From Prevotella sp. (lineage in GTDB: Bacteria; Bacteroidota; Bacteroidia; Bacteroidales; Muribaculaceae), in the NCBI GenBank assembly GCA_023662865.1, contig JAMPIK010000007.1, forward strand, positions 1-64,000: DNA of 64,000 nt, given 5' to 3'. The notes beneath the pieces are model-generated. The model did no database searches and was not told the origin of the DNA. It saw only the letters and a list, made by a program, of their open reading frames with translations. This document shows, piece after piece, positions 38,185 to 48,403 of the stretch. Position numbers and translations under genes: made by a program. Position 1 is the first letter of the stretch; each line of letters opens with the position of its first letter.

Positions 38185-39702
38185 TTAAATTACTTTTGTA
38201 AGGTTCTCGATTATGGGAGTAAAGCTTGCCTGAATTGTTTCGTTAATCCAGTTGGGGAAACAACCGATAGCAGCAATACAAACGATGAGTGTCACAGTGG
38301 AGAGGCGTTCCCACCAAGCGGCATCGGTGAGTTGGCGGTGGTGTTCGTCTTGCACAGGACCGAGCAATAGCTTCCCGACTACACGCAGAATGTAAACGGC
38401 AGTAATCACGATTGAGCAGGTTGCTGCAATCACGAATATGCGGTGGAACATATCTGCATCTTGGAAAGATCCGAAAAAGATTGTCATCTCAGCTACGAAA
38501 CCGGAAAGGCCGGGCAGTCCGAGTGAAGCGAAACCGGCAATCATATAGCAGACACCCAAGTAAGGCATTATCTGCATCAATCCTCCCATTTTGCGAATGT
38601 CACGAGTGTGAGTACGACCGTAAATCATACCGATGAGAGCAAAGAAGAGGGCTGTCATCAAACCGTGAGAGAGCATTTGCAGAATTGCACCGGTCATTGC
38701 TGTTGTGTTGAGCATCAGGATTGCGAACAATACCATACCGCAGTGTGACACTGATGAGTAAGCATTGATGTATTTAAGGTCGGTCTGTACGCAAGCGGAG
38801 AATGCACCGTAGACAATACTGATACCGGTGAGCACTATGAAAATCCATGCGAGTTCGTTGGCTGCCTGAGGCAGAAGGTAGATAGCAATACGGAAGCAGC
38901 CGTAACCACCGAGCTTCATAAGCACGCCGGCGTGAAGCATTGACACGGCGGTGGGAGCACATGCGTGACCGTCGGGGCTCCATGTGTGGAAGGGGAACAT
39001 TGCACCAAGCACACCGAAACCTACGAATGTCATCGGGAAGAGGAAGTATTGCCAACCTGCGGGGATTGCGCCGTTGCGGGCAATCTCAAGTATATTCCAT
39101 GTGTGAGCCGCACCGTCTGCGCTCGGTCCGGAATGCCAGTAAATACCGAGCAAACCGAGCATCAGGAATGCGGATCCGCCCATGAGCATAAGGGTCAACT
39201 TCATTGCGGAATACTCTTTGCGGCCTGTGCCCCACACACCGATGAGCAGATACATCGGGATAAGAGCAACCTCATAGAACATGAACATTGTGAAGATGTC
39301 TATGCAGATGAAGAAGCCGAACACACCCATTGAGAGCAGAGCGAACCACAAGAAGAAGTTGCGGGGCAGCGGGTCAATTTTCCAAGAAGCAAATGTTCCG
39401 GCAAATACTATAATTGAGGAAAGCATCAGCATGAGAACTGAAATACCGTCTACACCTACTGCAAGGTGAATGTTGAGAGGGGCATACCACATCCAACTTC
39501 CGGTGTAGAGCATTTCGGCGGCGTTGCCGGCAGCCCGTTGGCCGAGGAAATCAATGCAAAGGTAGCCGGAAAGAATCAGAAGCGCGGTAGAGAGCACTAC
39601 CATGACAGTGCGTATCTGGTTCATATTGCGGCAGATTGCCAATCCCAGAAGCATAAGCATCGGGAGTATGACAAACCAAATCAATATATTAGAAAGTATC
39701 AT
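38185..39702 (-). CDS. nuoM: NADH-quinone oxidoreductase subunit M
   Basis: A 505-residue antiporter-like complex I subunit. It has the helix-5 FYEVALIPMYLLIGVWG (pump Glu) near 148, FPFHTWSPDGHACAPTAVSMLHAGVLMKLGGYG near 235 and a further Lys in helix 8. Length matches NuoM. 34 bp after nuoL. Confidence 0.95.
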   Translation of the reverse strand: MILSNILIWFVILPMLMLLGLAICRNMNQIRTVMVVLSTALLILSGYLCIDFLGQRAAGNAAEMLYTGSWMWYAPLNIHLAVGVDGISVLMLMLSSIIVFAGTFASWKIDPLPRNFFLWFALLSMGVFGFFICIDIFTMFMFYEVALIPMYLLIGVWGTGRKEYSAMKLTLMLMGGSAFLMLGLLGIYWHSGPSADGAAHTWNILEIARNGAIPAGWQYFLFPMTFVGFGVLGAMFPFHTWSPDGHACAPTAVSMLHAGVLMKLGGYGCFRIAIYLLPQAANELAWIFIVLTGISIVYGAFSACVQTDLKYINAYSSVSHCGMVLFAILMLNTTAMTGAILQMLSHGLMTALFFALIGMIYGRTHTRDIRKMGGLMQIMPYLGVCYMIAGFASLGLPGLSGFVAEMTIFFGSFQDADMFHRIFVIAATCSIVITAVYILRVVGKLLLGPVQDEHHRQLTDAAWWERLSTVTLIVCIAAIGCFPNWINETIQASFTPIIENLTKVI

Positions 39703-39736
39703 AGATAATTGTTGATTTTAGGTCTTCTGATTCTTA

Positions 39737-41680
39737 TTAAAGTACTACCCACATTGTAACTGCGGCAAGCGCGATTGCACCGATAAAGTACCACCAAACG
39801 TAAGCCTGAATATTGCCGCTTTGCAATCCGCGAATAGCATAGGAGGTTTTTTGCGTAACTTTTGCAAACATATCCATTGTGCCGTCGATAATGTGGCGGT
39901 CAAACCATGCAATGCTGCTGCATATTACACCGAAGATTACTTTGTGTGTAACCCACATATAGATTTCGTCCCAATAGAAGCGACGGTGTGCCGCTTGCCA
40001 TAGTCCGGGCCAAACGGCGGCGAACTTGTCGGGCAGAGAGTTCTTTTTGCGGTACATTACGGTAGCCAATGCAATAGCTGCAATTGCCACTATCAATGAG
40101 GGAACTGCAATTTGCGCCCATTCAATGTGAATGTCGTAGGATTCATGGTTCCATGTCACTAAATGTCCGAAAGGAATGAAACCGGCTACGCAGCTCACAG
40201 CGGCAAGAATAATGAGCGGGAGACTCATCTGCCAAGGTGCATCGTGCGGTTTGTGGTGTTTGTAATGAGGATTTTCCTCCCACCAGAAGATGAGGTAGTA
40301 GAGACGGAACATATAGAAAGCTGTAAGGCCGGCTACACATGTCATCCATACACCCCAGAAGGTAGAGTAAGCGTACATTGCCGCGAGCATTTCATCTTTT
40401 GAGAAGAAGCCGGCAAAGGGGTAGATACCGGCAATTGCAAGACAGCCGATGAGGAATGTCCAATGGGTAATCGGCATGTATTTGCGAAGGCCGCCCATGG
40501 AAGTATAGTCGTTGGAGTGAACGGCGTGTATCAAAGCACCTGCACCGAGGAAGAGGAGCGCTTTAAACATCGCGTGTGTGAAAAGGTGGAACATGGAGGC
40601 CATGTAACCGAGGCCATGGTGTCCGGGTTCGCCCATACCGTTGCCGGCACAACCTAAGGATACCATCATGAAGGCAATCTGGGAAATGGTTGAGAAGGCG
40701 AGTACACGTTTGATGTCAACTTGTGCACAAGCTACAACCGCGGCGTACAGTGCTGTTATTGCACCGACAACTGTAATGAAGTCCATTGCGAAGGGCTCCA
40801 ATACATAGAGAGGGAACATACGCGCTACGAGGTAAACGCCGGCTACCACCATTGTGGCTGCGTGGATAAGTGCAGAAACCGGTGTGGGACCTTCCATAGC
40901 ATCGGGCAGCCAAATGTGTAAAGGCATCATTGCAGATTTACCCATACCTCCGGTGAAAATGAGAACCAATGCCCATGTCAGAACGGATCCACCGAGGAAT
41001 GTGGCGCCGCCGGTGCTGAGGAGTACCTGCTGAGGTTCGCCGGTGAGTTCGATGAAGTTGAATGTCGGCATATAGTAGCTGAGTACCAAAATACCAATCA
41101 ACATACCGAGGTCGGCAAAACGTGTAACGATAAATGCTTTTTTGGAGGCTGAAACTGCTGAGGGCAACTTATAATAGAAGCCGATGAGCAGATATGAGCT
41201 TACACCCACAAGCTCCCAGAAAATGTACATTTGGAAAATGTTGGTTGCCACAACCAAGCCGAGCATTGAGAATGAGAAAAGAGACAGAAACGCATAAAAG
41301 CGTTGGAAGCCTTTTTCTCCCTCCATGTATCCCCAAGAGTACAGGTGCACGAAAAATGATATTGTAGTAATAACTACAAGCATCATGGCACTGATGGGGT
41401 CGAGCAGGAAGCCGAGTTTTACGACAAGTCTTTCTGTAAAGGCGAGCCATGTGACATCAAAAACTTCAAGCTGTTGGCGAATGCCGTCCACAATGAAGGC
41501 GGCATCTCCGCTGAAGAAGTAAGTGAACGCCACTGTGTAGCAGAGAACCATGGTGGTACCCATACCGCAAATACCGAGGATACCGGCCAGCTTGTGGCTC
41601 ATCTTCATTCCGAGTAGTCCCAAGATAAGGAACATCGTAATCGGAATCGCGAGGATTAAAATCGGAAGTGTGATATCCAT
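39737..41680 (-). CDS. nuoL: NADH-quinone oxidoreductase subunit L
   Basis: A 647-residue largest membrane subunit of complex I, with the long lateral helix at the C-terminus that ties the pumping units together. Helix-5 FWELVGVSSYLLIGFYY near 138; MMPLHIWLPDAMEGPTPVSALIHAATMV near 243; and HAMFKALLFLGAGALIHA near 342. The length is complete for the family. It begins 3 bases after nuoK. Confidence 0.96.
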   Translation of the reverse strand: MDITLPILILAIPITMFLILGLLGMKMSHKLAGILGICGMGTTMVLCYTVAFTYFFSGDAAFIVDGIRQQLEVFDVTWLAFTERLVVKLGFLLDPISAMMLVVITTISFFVHLYSWGYMEGEKGFQRFYAFLSLFSFSMLGLVVATNIFQMYIFWELVGVSSYLLIGFYYKLPSAVSASKKAFIVTRFADLGMLIGILVLSYYMPTFNFIELTGEPQQVLLSTGGATFLGGSVLTWALVLIFTGGMGKSAMMPLHIWLPDAMEGPTPVSALIHAATMVVAGVYLVARMFPLYVLEPFAMDFITVVGAITALYAAVVACAQVDIKRVLAFSTISQIAFMMVSLGCAGNGMGEPGHHGLGYMASMFHLFTHAMFKALLFLGAGALIHAVHSNDYTSMGGLRKYMPITHWTFLIGCLAIAGIYPFAGFFSKDEMLAAMYAYSTFWGVWMTCVAGLTAFYMFRLYYLIFWWEENPHYKHHKPHDAPWQMSLPLIILAAVSCVAGFIPFGHLVTWNHESYDIHIEWAQIAVPSLIVAIAAIALATVMYRKKNSLPDKFAAVWPGLWQAAHRRFYWDEIYMWVTHKVIFGVICSSIAWFDRHIIDGTMDMFAKVTQKTSYAIRGLQSGNIQAYVWWYFIGAIALAAVTMWVVL

Positions 41681-41683
41681 ATC

Positions 41684-41995
41684 TTAGAATTTCATTTTAT
41701 TTGTAGCGCTGATGTCAACATTTTTAACGGCGCGATATATGTTAATTACAATAGCTATTGCCAAAGCCGTTTCTGCTGCAGCGATTCCGATTGAGAATAG
41801 AGTAAAGAACATACCCTCAAGCGAGCCGGGGAACAAGAAACGATTGAAGATTACGAAATTGAGGTCGACGGAGTTGAGCATCAATTCCAAAGAGATGAGT
41901 ATGGCAATTAAATTTTTTCTGGTAATAAAGCCGAAGACACCGCAAGCAAACATAAGCAGACTCGGCACCAGATACATAAGCATATTCAGTTCCAT
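41684..41995 (-). CDS. nuoK: NADH-quinone oxidoreductase subunit K
   Basis: A 103-residue three-helix complex I subunit. The helix-2 Glu of the proton path lies in SLELMLNSVDLNFV near 36, and the second Glu in IAAAETALAIAI near 72. Typical size. Confidence 0.95.
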   Translation of the reverse strand: MELNMLMYLVPSLLMFACGVFGFITRKNLIAILISLELMLNSVDLNFVIFNRFLFPGSLEGMFFTLFSIGIAAAETALAIAIVINIYRAVKNVDISATNKMKF

Positions 41996-42007
41996 AGGTC
42001 TATAATA

Positions 42008-42532
42008 TTATCTATCGCGGGCAATTGTCACACCACCAATTATACATGCAAGTAACAACACACTGACTGCCTCAAAGGGAAGCAGATAACCGAACTTGTC
42101 TGTGCTCAACATCTTGGCACCGATTGTGTGCATGTCAAAATTGTCTGCGGCAATCACAGTAGAAAGGCTTATGCCTTCTGCAAACTGCATATTGTACAGA
42201 GCAAATCCGAGCAGGAGGACGCCGAACACGGCGGCACTAACCCCCATAAGCTTACGGTGAGAACCCGGCATGGAGGCATCTTGATCGGGACGATGCGTCA
42301 GTAAGATGGAGAACACAAAAAGAACCAATATACCACCTGCATAAACGGCTATTTGCACAGCTCCAAGAAACTGGTAGCCGAGTTGAAAGTAGACTACGGC
42401 TGTTCCTATCAGAACAAAGAGCAAATAGGTAGCTGCACGCAGTATTTTGCGAGTGGTGACAGTCATCACCGAGAAGATGATGATTATCAGCGACACCACG
42501 AAATACAATACGATATTTCCTATAGATTCCAT
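42008..42532 (-). CDS. nuoJ: NADH-quinone oxidoreductase subunit J
   Basis: A 174-residue complex I membrane subunit. LGAVQIAVYAGGILVLFVFSILL near 56-78 is the conserved helix 3 (pi-bulge region), with the alternative-access Tyr and Gly residues. Five helices in all. 12 bp upstream of nuoK. Confidence 0.94.
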   Translation of the reverse strand: MESIGNIVLYFVVSLIIIIFSVMTVTTRKILRAATYLLFVLIGTAVVYFQLGYQFLGAVQIAVYAGGILVLFVFSILLTHRPDQDASMPGSHRKLMGVSAAVFGVLLLGFALYNMQFAEGISLSTVIAADNFDMHTIGAKMLSTDKFGYLLPFEAVSVLLLACIIGGVTIARDR

Positions 42533-42540
42533 TATGTAGA

Positions 42541-43122
42541 TTATTTATTATCAGTTTGAGATGCCTGTGGTTTGGTCGGGTCGGCACTTGCCGGTGTCGT
42601 TTTTTTTGTATCGGCATCTTGTTTGGGTGCCGGGGCTGCCGCCGGTTTGGGAGCCGGTTGCGGATCAGGAACTTCCGGTTTATAGTTCAGAGTCTTTACC
42701 AAAGAACCGCGAGTGAACACTGCCTGCTCAAAGTCGTTTGAGAATTCAAGAGCATCTTGAGGACAAGTGGTGACGCAAAGCATACAGAATGTGCAGCTTC
42801 CGAGGTCGTAAAAATACTTGTCAAGTTTGCGTTTCTTTTTGCCGTCGGGGAGCTCCACCATTTTTGTTTGGAGCTTAATGGTGCCGTTCGGGCAATTCAT
42901 CTGGCAAATACCGCAGGCGATACATTTGTGTCGACCTTCGGCATCGTATTTAAGTGTCAGTTCGGCACGAAATCTGTCGGCGATTTTTAATGTGTCGCGG
43001 TTTTCGGGATAACATTCAGTTACTTTGGGTGTAACAAGCTCCTTGGCGGTAACTTGCATACCGTTTACAAGGCTCTTGAGACCATTACCTAAACCCGAGA
43101 AATATTCTTTTACACTACCCAT
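42541..43122 (-). CDS. nuoI: NADH-quinone oxidoreductase subunit I
   Basis: A 193-residue peripheral-arm subunit with two 4Fe-4S clusters. The first motif is CIACGICQMNCPNGTI near 71-86; the second is CTFCMLCVTTCPQDALEF near 112-129. An amphipathic N-terminus sits on the membrane. After about residue 150 comes a 40-residue tail rich in Pro, Ala, Lys and Gln, not part of the conserved fold. The gene starts only 15 bp after the atpG stop, which is the right-hand junction of the atp block within the nuo set. Confidence 0.95.
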   Translation of the reverse strand: MGSVKEYFSGLGNGLKSLVNGMQVTAKELVTPKVTECYPENRDTLKIADRFRAELTLKYDAEGRHKCIACGICQMNCPNGTIKLQTKMVELPDGKKKRKLDKYFYDLGSCTFCMLCVTTCPQDALEFSNDFEQAVFTRGSLVKTLNYKPEVPDPQPAPKPAAAPAPKQDADTKKTTPASADPTKPQASQTDNK

Positions 43123-43137
43123 GAAAATATTCCGGTA

Positions 43138-44034
43138 TTATTGTTCGACTTGTCCACCGAGAATATCAAGCAGCTCGGTGGTGATACTTTGTTGTCTGAG
43201 TTTGTTATATTCAAGTTGCAAAGATTCAAGAAGTTTCTTCGCATTGTCGTTGGCACTCTGCATTGCCATGATGCGTGCGGCCTGTTCGGAGGCGCGGTTC
43301 TCAATGGTAATCTCCTGCATGGTACTCATTATGAACATGGGGAGAATTTCGTTGAAAATGCGGTTGGCATCCGGCTCGAAAAGATAAGGTTTGTTGCCCC
43401 CTTTCGAGTCAGCACTGTCGGTCAACATTTCGGCCAATATGGGGAACAGTTGAGTGTCTGATACTCTCTGACGGCTCAATGAGAGGAAGTGCATATACAC
43501 TACGTGCAGTTCGTCTAATTCGCCGGTACTGAATTTGGTTTCAAGATTTTTGGTAAAGTCGTTTACTATCTGACCTTCCATCTTGGAGTCAATGCCGGAT
43601 GTTTGCGGAGCAATCAGAATATCTTTTGAGGCCAATTTCTCAACTGCTCTGCGCATCTTCTTGCCTATGGGGTAAAGCTCAAATTCCAATTGCTGACCGG
43701 CATATTTGGATTTGAGGGTATTGACGGTGACGAGGAGGTGCTTGAAAATATTCATATTGTAGGCACCGCACAGACCGTCATCGCTACCGAAGACGAGAAT
43801 TCCGATTTTCTTTACTTCAGCGTGAGGTTCAATCAGAGGGGAGGAGAAAACAGCATCAGCGTCAAGGAGATGCCCCATTATGGATTGTATCCGGGAGCGG
43901 AAAGGCACGAGACGTTTGAGCGCCTGCTCGAATTTACGAACCTTCGCAGAAGAAATCATCTTCATAGCTCCGGTAATTTTCTCGCTGGAACTTACAGAGC
44001 CAATACGCGTCTTTAATTCTCTTAATGTAGACAT
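43138..44034 (-). CDS. atpG: ATP synthase subunit gamma
   Basis: A 298-residue central rotor shaft of F1. N-terminal helix LRELKTRIGSVSSSEKITGAMKMISSAK at 4-31 and C-terminal helix with AARIMAMQSANDNAKKLLESLQLEYNKLRQQSITTELLDI near the end form the coiled coil in the alpha/beta ring. GLCGAYN near 89 is the family motif. It lies 92 bp after atpA, with a hairpin in the gap, and directly precedes nuoI. Confidence 0.95.
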   Translation of the reverse strand: MSTLRELKTRIGSVSSSEKITGAMKMISSAKVRKFEQALKRLVPFRSRIQSIMGHLLDADAVFSSPLIEPHAEVKKIGILVFGSDDGLCGAYNMNIFKHLLVTVNTLKSKYAGQQLEFELYPIGKKMRRAVEKLASKDILIAPQTSGIDSKMEGQIVNDFTKNLETKFSTGELDELHVVYMHFLSLSRQRVSDTQLFPILAEMLTDSADSKGGNKPYLFEPDANRIFNEILPMFIMSTMQEITIENRASEQAARIMAMQSANDNAKKLLESLQLEYNKLRQQSITTELLDILGGQVEQ

Positions 44035-44080
44035 TCCTTATATAGTTATTGTCAAAGAGTTACTAATTTGTTTATTTGTT

Positions 44081-44108
44081 GCCGACCGGGTGATCAAGCC
44101 CAATCGGC
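44081..44108 (-). promoter_or_regulatory. Intercistronic hairpin between atpA and atpG
   Basis: 10-bp stem GCCGATTGGG / CCCGGTCGGC (two G-U pairs), loop CTTGATCA. No T-run follows. Such a structure could protect the upstream message end or lower expression of the single-copy gamma relative to alpha; this is inference. Confidence 0.55.
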
Positions 44109-44126
44109 ATTGTTATGCTTCTATTA

Positions 44127-45704
44127 TCAAGCTGTGTATTTACTTGCCACTTCGGCGGCACATTTTTTGAGAATGTCTTCCACTTCCGGAGTGAGCTTGC
44201 CGGCTTTGAGTTCGTCAAGCACTTCTTTCTGATATTTTGCTTTGAGAAGTTGTAGGAACAATTCTTCAAATTCATGTACTTTGTCAAGAGGAACGTTCTC
44301 CAACAGACCGTTCACACCGCAGTAAATCACGGCTACTTCATCTTCCACGGGCCAGGGTTTGTATTGAGGCTGCACAAGGAGCTCCTGATTTTTACGACCG
44401 CGGTCAATAACCTTTGCTGTTACGGGATCAATATCACCGCCGAATTTAGTGAATGATTCCAACTCTCGGAACTGAGCCTGTGCAATTTTCAGTGTACCGG
44501 CAACTTTCTTCATAGCCTTAATCTGTGCATTACCGCCTACACGGCTCACGGAGATACCAACGTTTACTGCCGGGCGAATACCCTGATTGAAGAGGGCGGA
44601 TTCCAGATAAATCTGACCGTCGGTAATAGAAATTACGTTTGTCGGAATATATGCGGATACGTCACCGGCTTGGGTCTCGATGATAGGGAGTGCGGTAAGC
44701 GAACCACCACCCTTAACCATGGGTTTCAGGACATCCGGCAAGTCGTTCATTTGTGAAGCAATCTCTTGGTTGTCAATGATTTTAGCTGCACGTTCCAAGA
44801 GACGAGAGTGAAGGTAGAAAATATCACCCGGGTAAGCCTCTCGACCGGAAGGACGTTTGAGGATAAGAGAAATCTCACGATATGCAACTGCCTGCTTTGA
44901 CAAATCATCGTAAACGATTAGGGCATCACGACCGGTATCGCGGAAGTACTCACCGATGGCTACACCGGCAAACGGGCTATAGTAGCGCATAGATGCGGAG
45001 TCTGAAGCAGATGCAGCGACTACTACTGTATAGTCAAGGGCACCATATTTTTCCAAAGTGTGAACAATGGAGGCGATAGTGGAAGCCTTCTGACCTATGG
45101 CAACGTAGATACAGTAAACCGGTTTGCCTTGTTCGTAGTTTTTGCGCTGGTTGATGATTGTATCAATGGCAATTGCAGTTTTACCAATCTGACGGTCACC
45201 AATAATAAGCTCGCGCTGACCGCGACCGATAGGAATCATTGAGTCGACAGCTTTCAGACCGGTTTGTAGCGGTTGGTTCACAGGCTGACGAAAAATAACG
45301 CCGGGCGCTTTACGCTCAAGGGGGAGCAGGATACGTTCGCCTTCAATGGGACCACGACCATCGACCGGCTCACCGAGAATGTTTATGACGCGACCGAGAA
45401 GTCCTTCGCCTACGGGAATAGAAGCAATCTCGCCGGTGCGGCGAACAGACATATTTTCGGTAACCTTGTTTACATTGTTAAGGAGGACGACACCTACATT
45501 ACTTTCTTCGAGGTTGAGCGCGACACCTTTAACGCCGTTTTCAAACTCAACAAGCTCATTTGCCTTAACATTTTCAAGGCCGTAGACGTGAGCGACGCCG
45601 TCGCCCACGGAGAGGACGGTGCCTACCTCCTCGAATTTAGCCTTGGAGCTGACATCGGCCAATTGCTGTTTTAAAATATCAGATATCTCGCTTGGGTTCA
45701 GCAT
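44127..45704 (-). CDS. atpA: ATP synthase subunit alpha
   Basis: A 525-residue non-catalytic nucleotide-binding subunit of F1 (three per complex). P-loop [11 protein letters not shown] near 170, catalytic-site Arg finger in the [13 protein letters not shown] region near 370, and the [13 protein letters not shown] signature. Length is typical of Bacteroidetes. It begins 7 bp after atpH. Confidence 0.97.
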   Translation of the reverse strand: MLNPSEISDILKQQLADVSSKAKFEEVGTVLSVGDGVAHVYGLENVKANELVEFENGVKGVALNLEESNVGVVLLNNVNKVTENMSVRRTGEIASIPVGEGLLGRVINILGEPVDGRGPIEGERILLPLERKAPGVIFRQPVNQPLQTGLKAVDSMIPIGRGQRELIIGDRQIGKTAIAIDTIINQRKNYEQGKPVYCIYVAIGQKASTIASIVHTLEKYGALDYTVVVAASASDSASMRYYSPFAGVAIGEYFRDTGRDALIVYDDLSKQAVAYREISLILKRPSGREAYPGDIFYLHSRLLERAAKIIDNQEIASQMNDLPDVLKPMVKGGGSLTALPIIETQAGDVSAYIPTNVISITDGQIYLESALFNQGIRPAVNVGISVSRVGGNAQIKAMKKVAGTLKIAQAQFRELESFTKFGGDIDPVTAKVIDRGRKNQELLVQPQYKPWPVEDEVAVIYCGVNGLLENVPLDKVHEFEELFLQLLKAKYQKEVLDELKAGKLTPEVEDILKKCAAEVASKYTA

Positions 45705-45710
45705 CTTCTG

Positions 45711-46253
45711 TTAGTTGTTTAAAAGAGTTAAACGTAATTGTTCAAGTTCGTTGCTGATAGACGCATCCATGCGCACAGAGTCAACATTAATTACAAAACC
45801 TCCAATTATATCGGGGTTGATGGAGAAGGCGTATTCAAGCGTGTTGCCTTTAAAAGACTTTTGCACAAGACCTACAAGCTTTTCCATTTCAGACTTACCC
45901 ATTTTGGCGGCGGTAATAATCTTCACCATGGAAATGTTGTTGGCTTTACGATAGATATCTCTGTAGGCGAGAGCCATCTCGTAAGCATACATTTCTCTGC
46001 GATTGTCAGTGATAAGCCTTACAAATCCTTTGTAAGCATCCTCAATATTCGAACCTGCAGCAGAAAGTAGAAGTTGCTTTTTGTCTTTATTGTCAATAAA
46101 GGGATTTGCGAGCACTTTTGAAAAATCAGGGTTTGTTTCAAAAGCAGAAACAACAGACTTCATTTCTTCGTACACTTGCTCGGCGCAGCCTTGCTGAAGT
46201 GCGAATTTATAAAGTGCTTTGGCATATCGGTTGGGAATAAGACCGCCGTTCAT
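45711..46253 (-). CDS. atpH: ATP synthase subunit delta
   Basis: A 180-residue stator subunit joining F1 to the b subunits (OSCP type). N-terminal RYAKALYKFALQQG at 8-21, and the C-terminal signature INPDIIGGFVINVDSVRMDASI near 145-166. Normal size. 69 bp after atpF, with a hairpin in the gap. Confidence 0.94.
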   Translation of the reverse strand: MNGGLIPNRYAKALYKFALQQGCAEQVYEEMKSVVSAFETNPDFSKVLANPFIDNKDKKQLLLSAAGSNIEDAYKGFVRLITDNRREMYAYEMALAYRDIYRKANNISMVKIITAAKMGKSEMEKLVGLVQKSFKGNTLEYAFSINPDIIGGFVINVDSVRMDASISNELEQLRLTLLNN

Positions 46254-46271
46254 TATAATTTTCGGTTTTTA

Positions 46272-46306
46272 GTCCGGCGAGATGAACAAGAAGTCATCTC
46301 GCGGAC
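46272..46306 (-). promoter_or_regulatory. Intercistronic hairpin between atpF and atpH
   Basis: 13-bp stem with one bulged G (GTCCGCGAGATGA with TCATCTCGCCGGAC on the minus strand) and an 8-nt loop, in a 69-bp gap. No T-run follows, so termination is unlikely; RNA stability or stoichiometry control is possible. Confidence 0.55.
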
Positions 46307-46322
46307 ATTACACATTGTAAAT

Positions 46323-46817
46323 TTAATTTTTCTCTATATCATCAAGCAACTTGTTGACAAGTTCCTTTTGAGCAGCATCGGAGGACATTTGTTTTCTAAT
46401 CATCTTTTCTGCTATCTCAATGGAGACTTTGCTCACTTCGTTTTTGAATTGTAATTCAGCTTCCTTACGTGACTGTTCGATTGATACTTTTGCAGCGTCG
46501 ATAATTTTTTTAGCCTCAACGGAAGCTTCGTTGCGAGCCTCCTCAATTATTTGAGATTTAATCTTAGCTGCGTCACGCAATATTTCGGCCTGCTGTTTCT
46601 GAGCTTCGGCAATATAGTTTTGTGACTCTTTGCGAGCTCCTTCAAGTTGTTCTTTGGCATTTTGGGCATACTCGACGCCTTTGTCAATCAAGTCGGCACG
46701 GTCTTCCATGCTTTTGATTATAACCGGCCAGGCCCACTTCCTGAGTGCCAAGAACAGCAACAAGAAGGCGACGAACATCCAAAAAATCAAGCCAAAATCA
46801 GGCGTGAATAGTTCCAT
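46323..46817 (-). CDS. atpF: ATP synthase subunit b
   Basis: A 164-residue peripheral stalk subunit of Fo. One N-terminal membrane helix (FGLIFWMFVAFLLLFLALRKWAW, 8-30) followed by a long charged helix with right-handed coiled-coil spacing to the end. 17 bp after atpE. Confidence 0.95.
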   Translation of the reverse strand: MELFTPDFGLIFWMFVAFLLLFLALRKWAWPVIIKSMEDRADLIDKGVEYAQNAKEQLEGARKESQNYIAEAQKQQAEILRDAAKIKSQIIEEARNEASVEAKKIIDAAKVSIEQSRKEAELQFKNEVSKVSIEIAEKMIRKQMSSDAAQKELVNKLLDDIEKN

Positions 46818-46834
46818 GAGTCAAAGTTGAAATA

Positions 46835-47113
<279 letters not shown>

Positions 47114-47133
47114 TTACTGTTTGTTTCTTTTAA

Positions 47134-48393
47134 TTAAGCCTCCACCGATGCCGGTTCTGACTTGGAATGGCCTTCTTCGTGGCCGTCTTCCTGAGCCAGA
47201 GCGATGAACAGGGTGGAAAGCATTGTGAATACGTATGCCTGAATGAAGCTTACAAGCACGTCAAGTGCAAGCATAAATATTGTAAAGGCAATTGAAACTA
47301 CCGTTACACCGGAAACTGCCGCCATACCGAATGCACCGAACACGAATATCAGCAAAATCAAGGTAATGACAATCATGTGACCACCCATCATGTTAGCAAA
47401 AAGACGAACACAAAGAGCTGCCGGTTTTGTAAAGATACCGAAGATTTCAATGAACTGCATGATGGGGAGCGGACATTTCAGCCAAATAGGAACATCGGGC
47501 CAAAAAATTTCTTTCCAATAATGCTTCTTGGCTTTGACGTTTGTCATAATCAATGTCATAACAGCCATTACAAGTGTTATGGCAATGTTGCCGGTAAGGT
47601 TTGCACCGCCCGGGAAAATGACAATCAATCCCAAGAGGTTCATGACAAGTATAAAGAAGAAGGCAGTCATCAGGTAGGGTGCGAATTTTGGCGCATTCTT
47701 GCCTAACGTGTTCTTGATTACACCGTCGTATACAAATTCAACTATCAATTCTAGGAAACCGTTACCTTTGCGCGGCGCTTTGAGCGGATTTTTCTTATAC
47801 CAACGTACAATGCACATCAGCATCAAAGTTACCACGATAGCCGATATAAACAATGCGAGCACATTTTTGGTAATGGAAATATCAAAGGGCTTGTATTCGG
47901 CATAAAATTTGCCGTCGCAGTTTATATAGCCTTCAACATTAACATTTGCCATGGCTATCTTTTCAGCCTTTGATAGAGAATCGGCTTCCAATGCCACTTT
48001 TGTGTTTTCTTCGCTTGTCAACGGCAGGAGCTGGACAATTTTGTTTTTGTGAGACCCTTCGGTAGCCAACATGAATGTATAGCTCTTGTCACCGTCTTTG
48101 ATTTCTACGGGAACCGGTACGGGGTGTTCACCATGGAGTTCGGTGAGTCGGGCAGAGGAGAAGCAATGCCATGAACCATCTTCTGCACGCACGATTACGG
48201 GCAACGGTATTCTGTATTGGTGTACGAAAGGCACTTCCCAACCATAGCCATCGCCGAGGTGCTCGAATATAATCTCTTTTACGTCCAGCTTTTCTTCCTC
48301 TTCTTTCACCTCATTGGCAAAGGCCGCAGAGGGCACAGCGAAGGAGAACAGCAGGAGTAACGGAAGTATATGTGATTTTAAAAATTTGCTCAT
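47134..48393 (-). CDS. atpB: ATP synthase subunit a
   Basis: A 419-residue proton half-channel of Fo. The N-terminal 130 residues are an extra part: a signal-like segment (to about 27), then a polar domain outside the membrane. This is the long form seen in Bacteroidetes AtpB and absent from E. coli. The membrane domain (about 160-405) has the essential Arg in AALCVRLFANMMGGHM near 338 and the AFIQAYVFTMLSTLF helix near 385. 56 bp upstream of atpE. Confidence 0.95.
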   Translation of the reverse strand: MSKFLKSHILPLLLLFSFAVPSAAFANEVKEEEEKLDVKEIIFEHLGDGYGWEVPFVHQYRIPLPVIVRAEDGSWHCFSSARLTELHGEHPVPVPVEIKDGDKSYTFMLATEGSHKNKIVQLLPLTSEENTKVALEADSLSKAEKIAMANVNVEGYINCDGKFYAEYKPFDISITKNVLALFISAIVVTLMLMCIVRWYKKNPLKAPRKGNGFLELIVEFVYDGVIKNTLGKNAPKFAPYLMTAFFFILVMNLLGLIVIFPGGANLTGNIAITLVMAVMTLIMTNVKAKKHYWKEIFWPDVPIWLKCPLPIMQFIEIFGIFTKPAALCVRLFANMMGGHMIVITLILLIFVFGAFGMAAVSGVTVVSIAFTIFMLALDVLVSFIQAYVFTMLSTLFIALAQEDGHEEGHSKSEPASVEA

Positions 48394-48403
48394 CTCGGGT
48401 AAA

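Noticed and set aside
41169..43461. Several antisense and alternative-frame ORFs in the nuo and atp genes
   Set aside because: All overlap strongly conserved complex I or ATP synthase genes in other frames and resemble no family.
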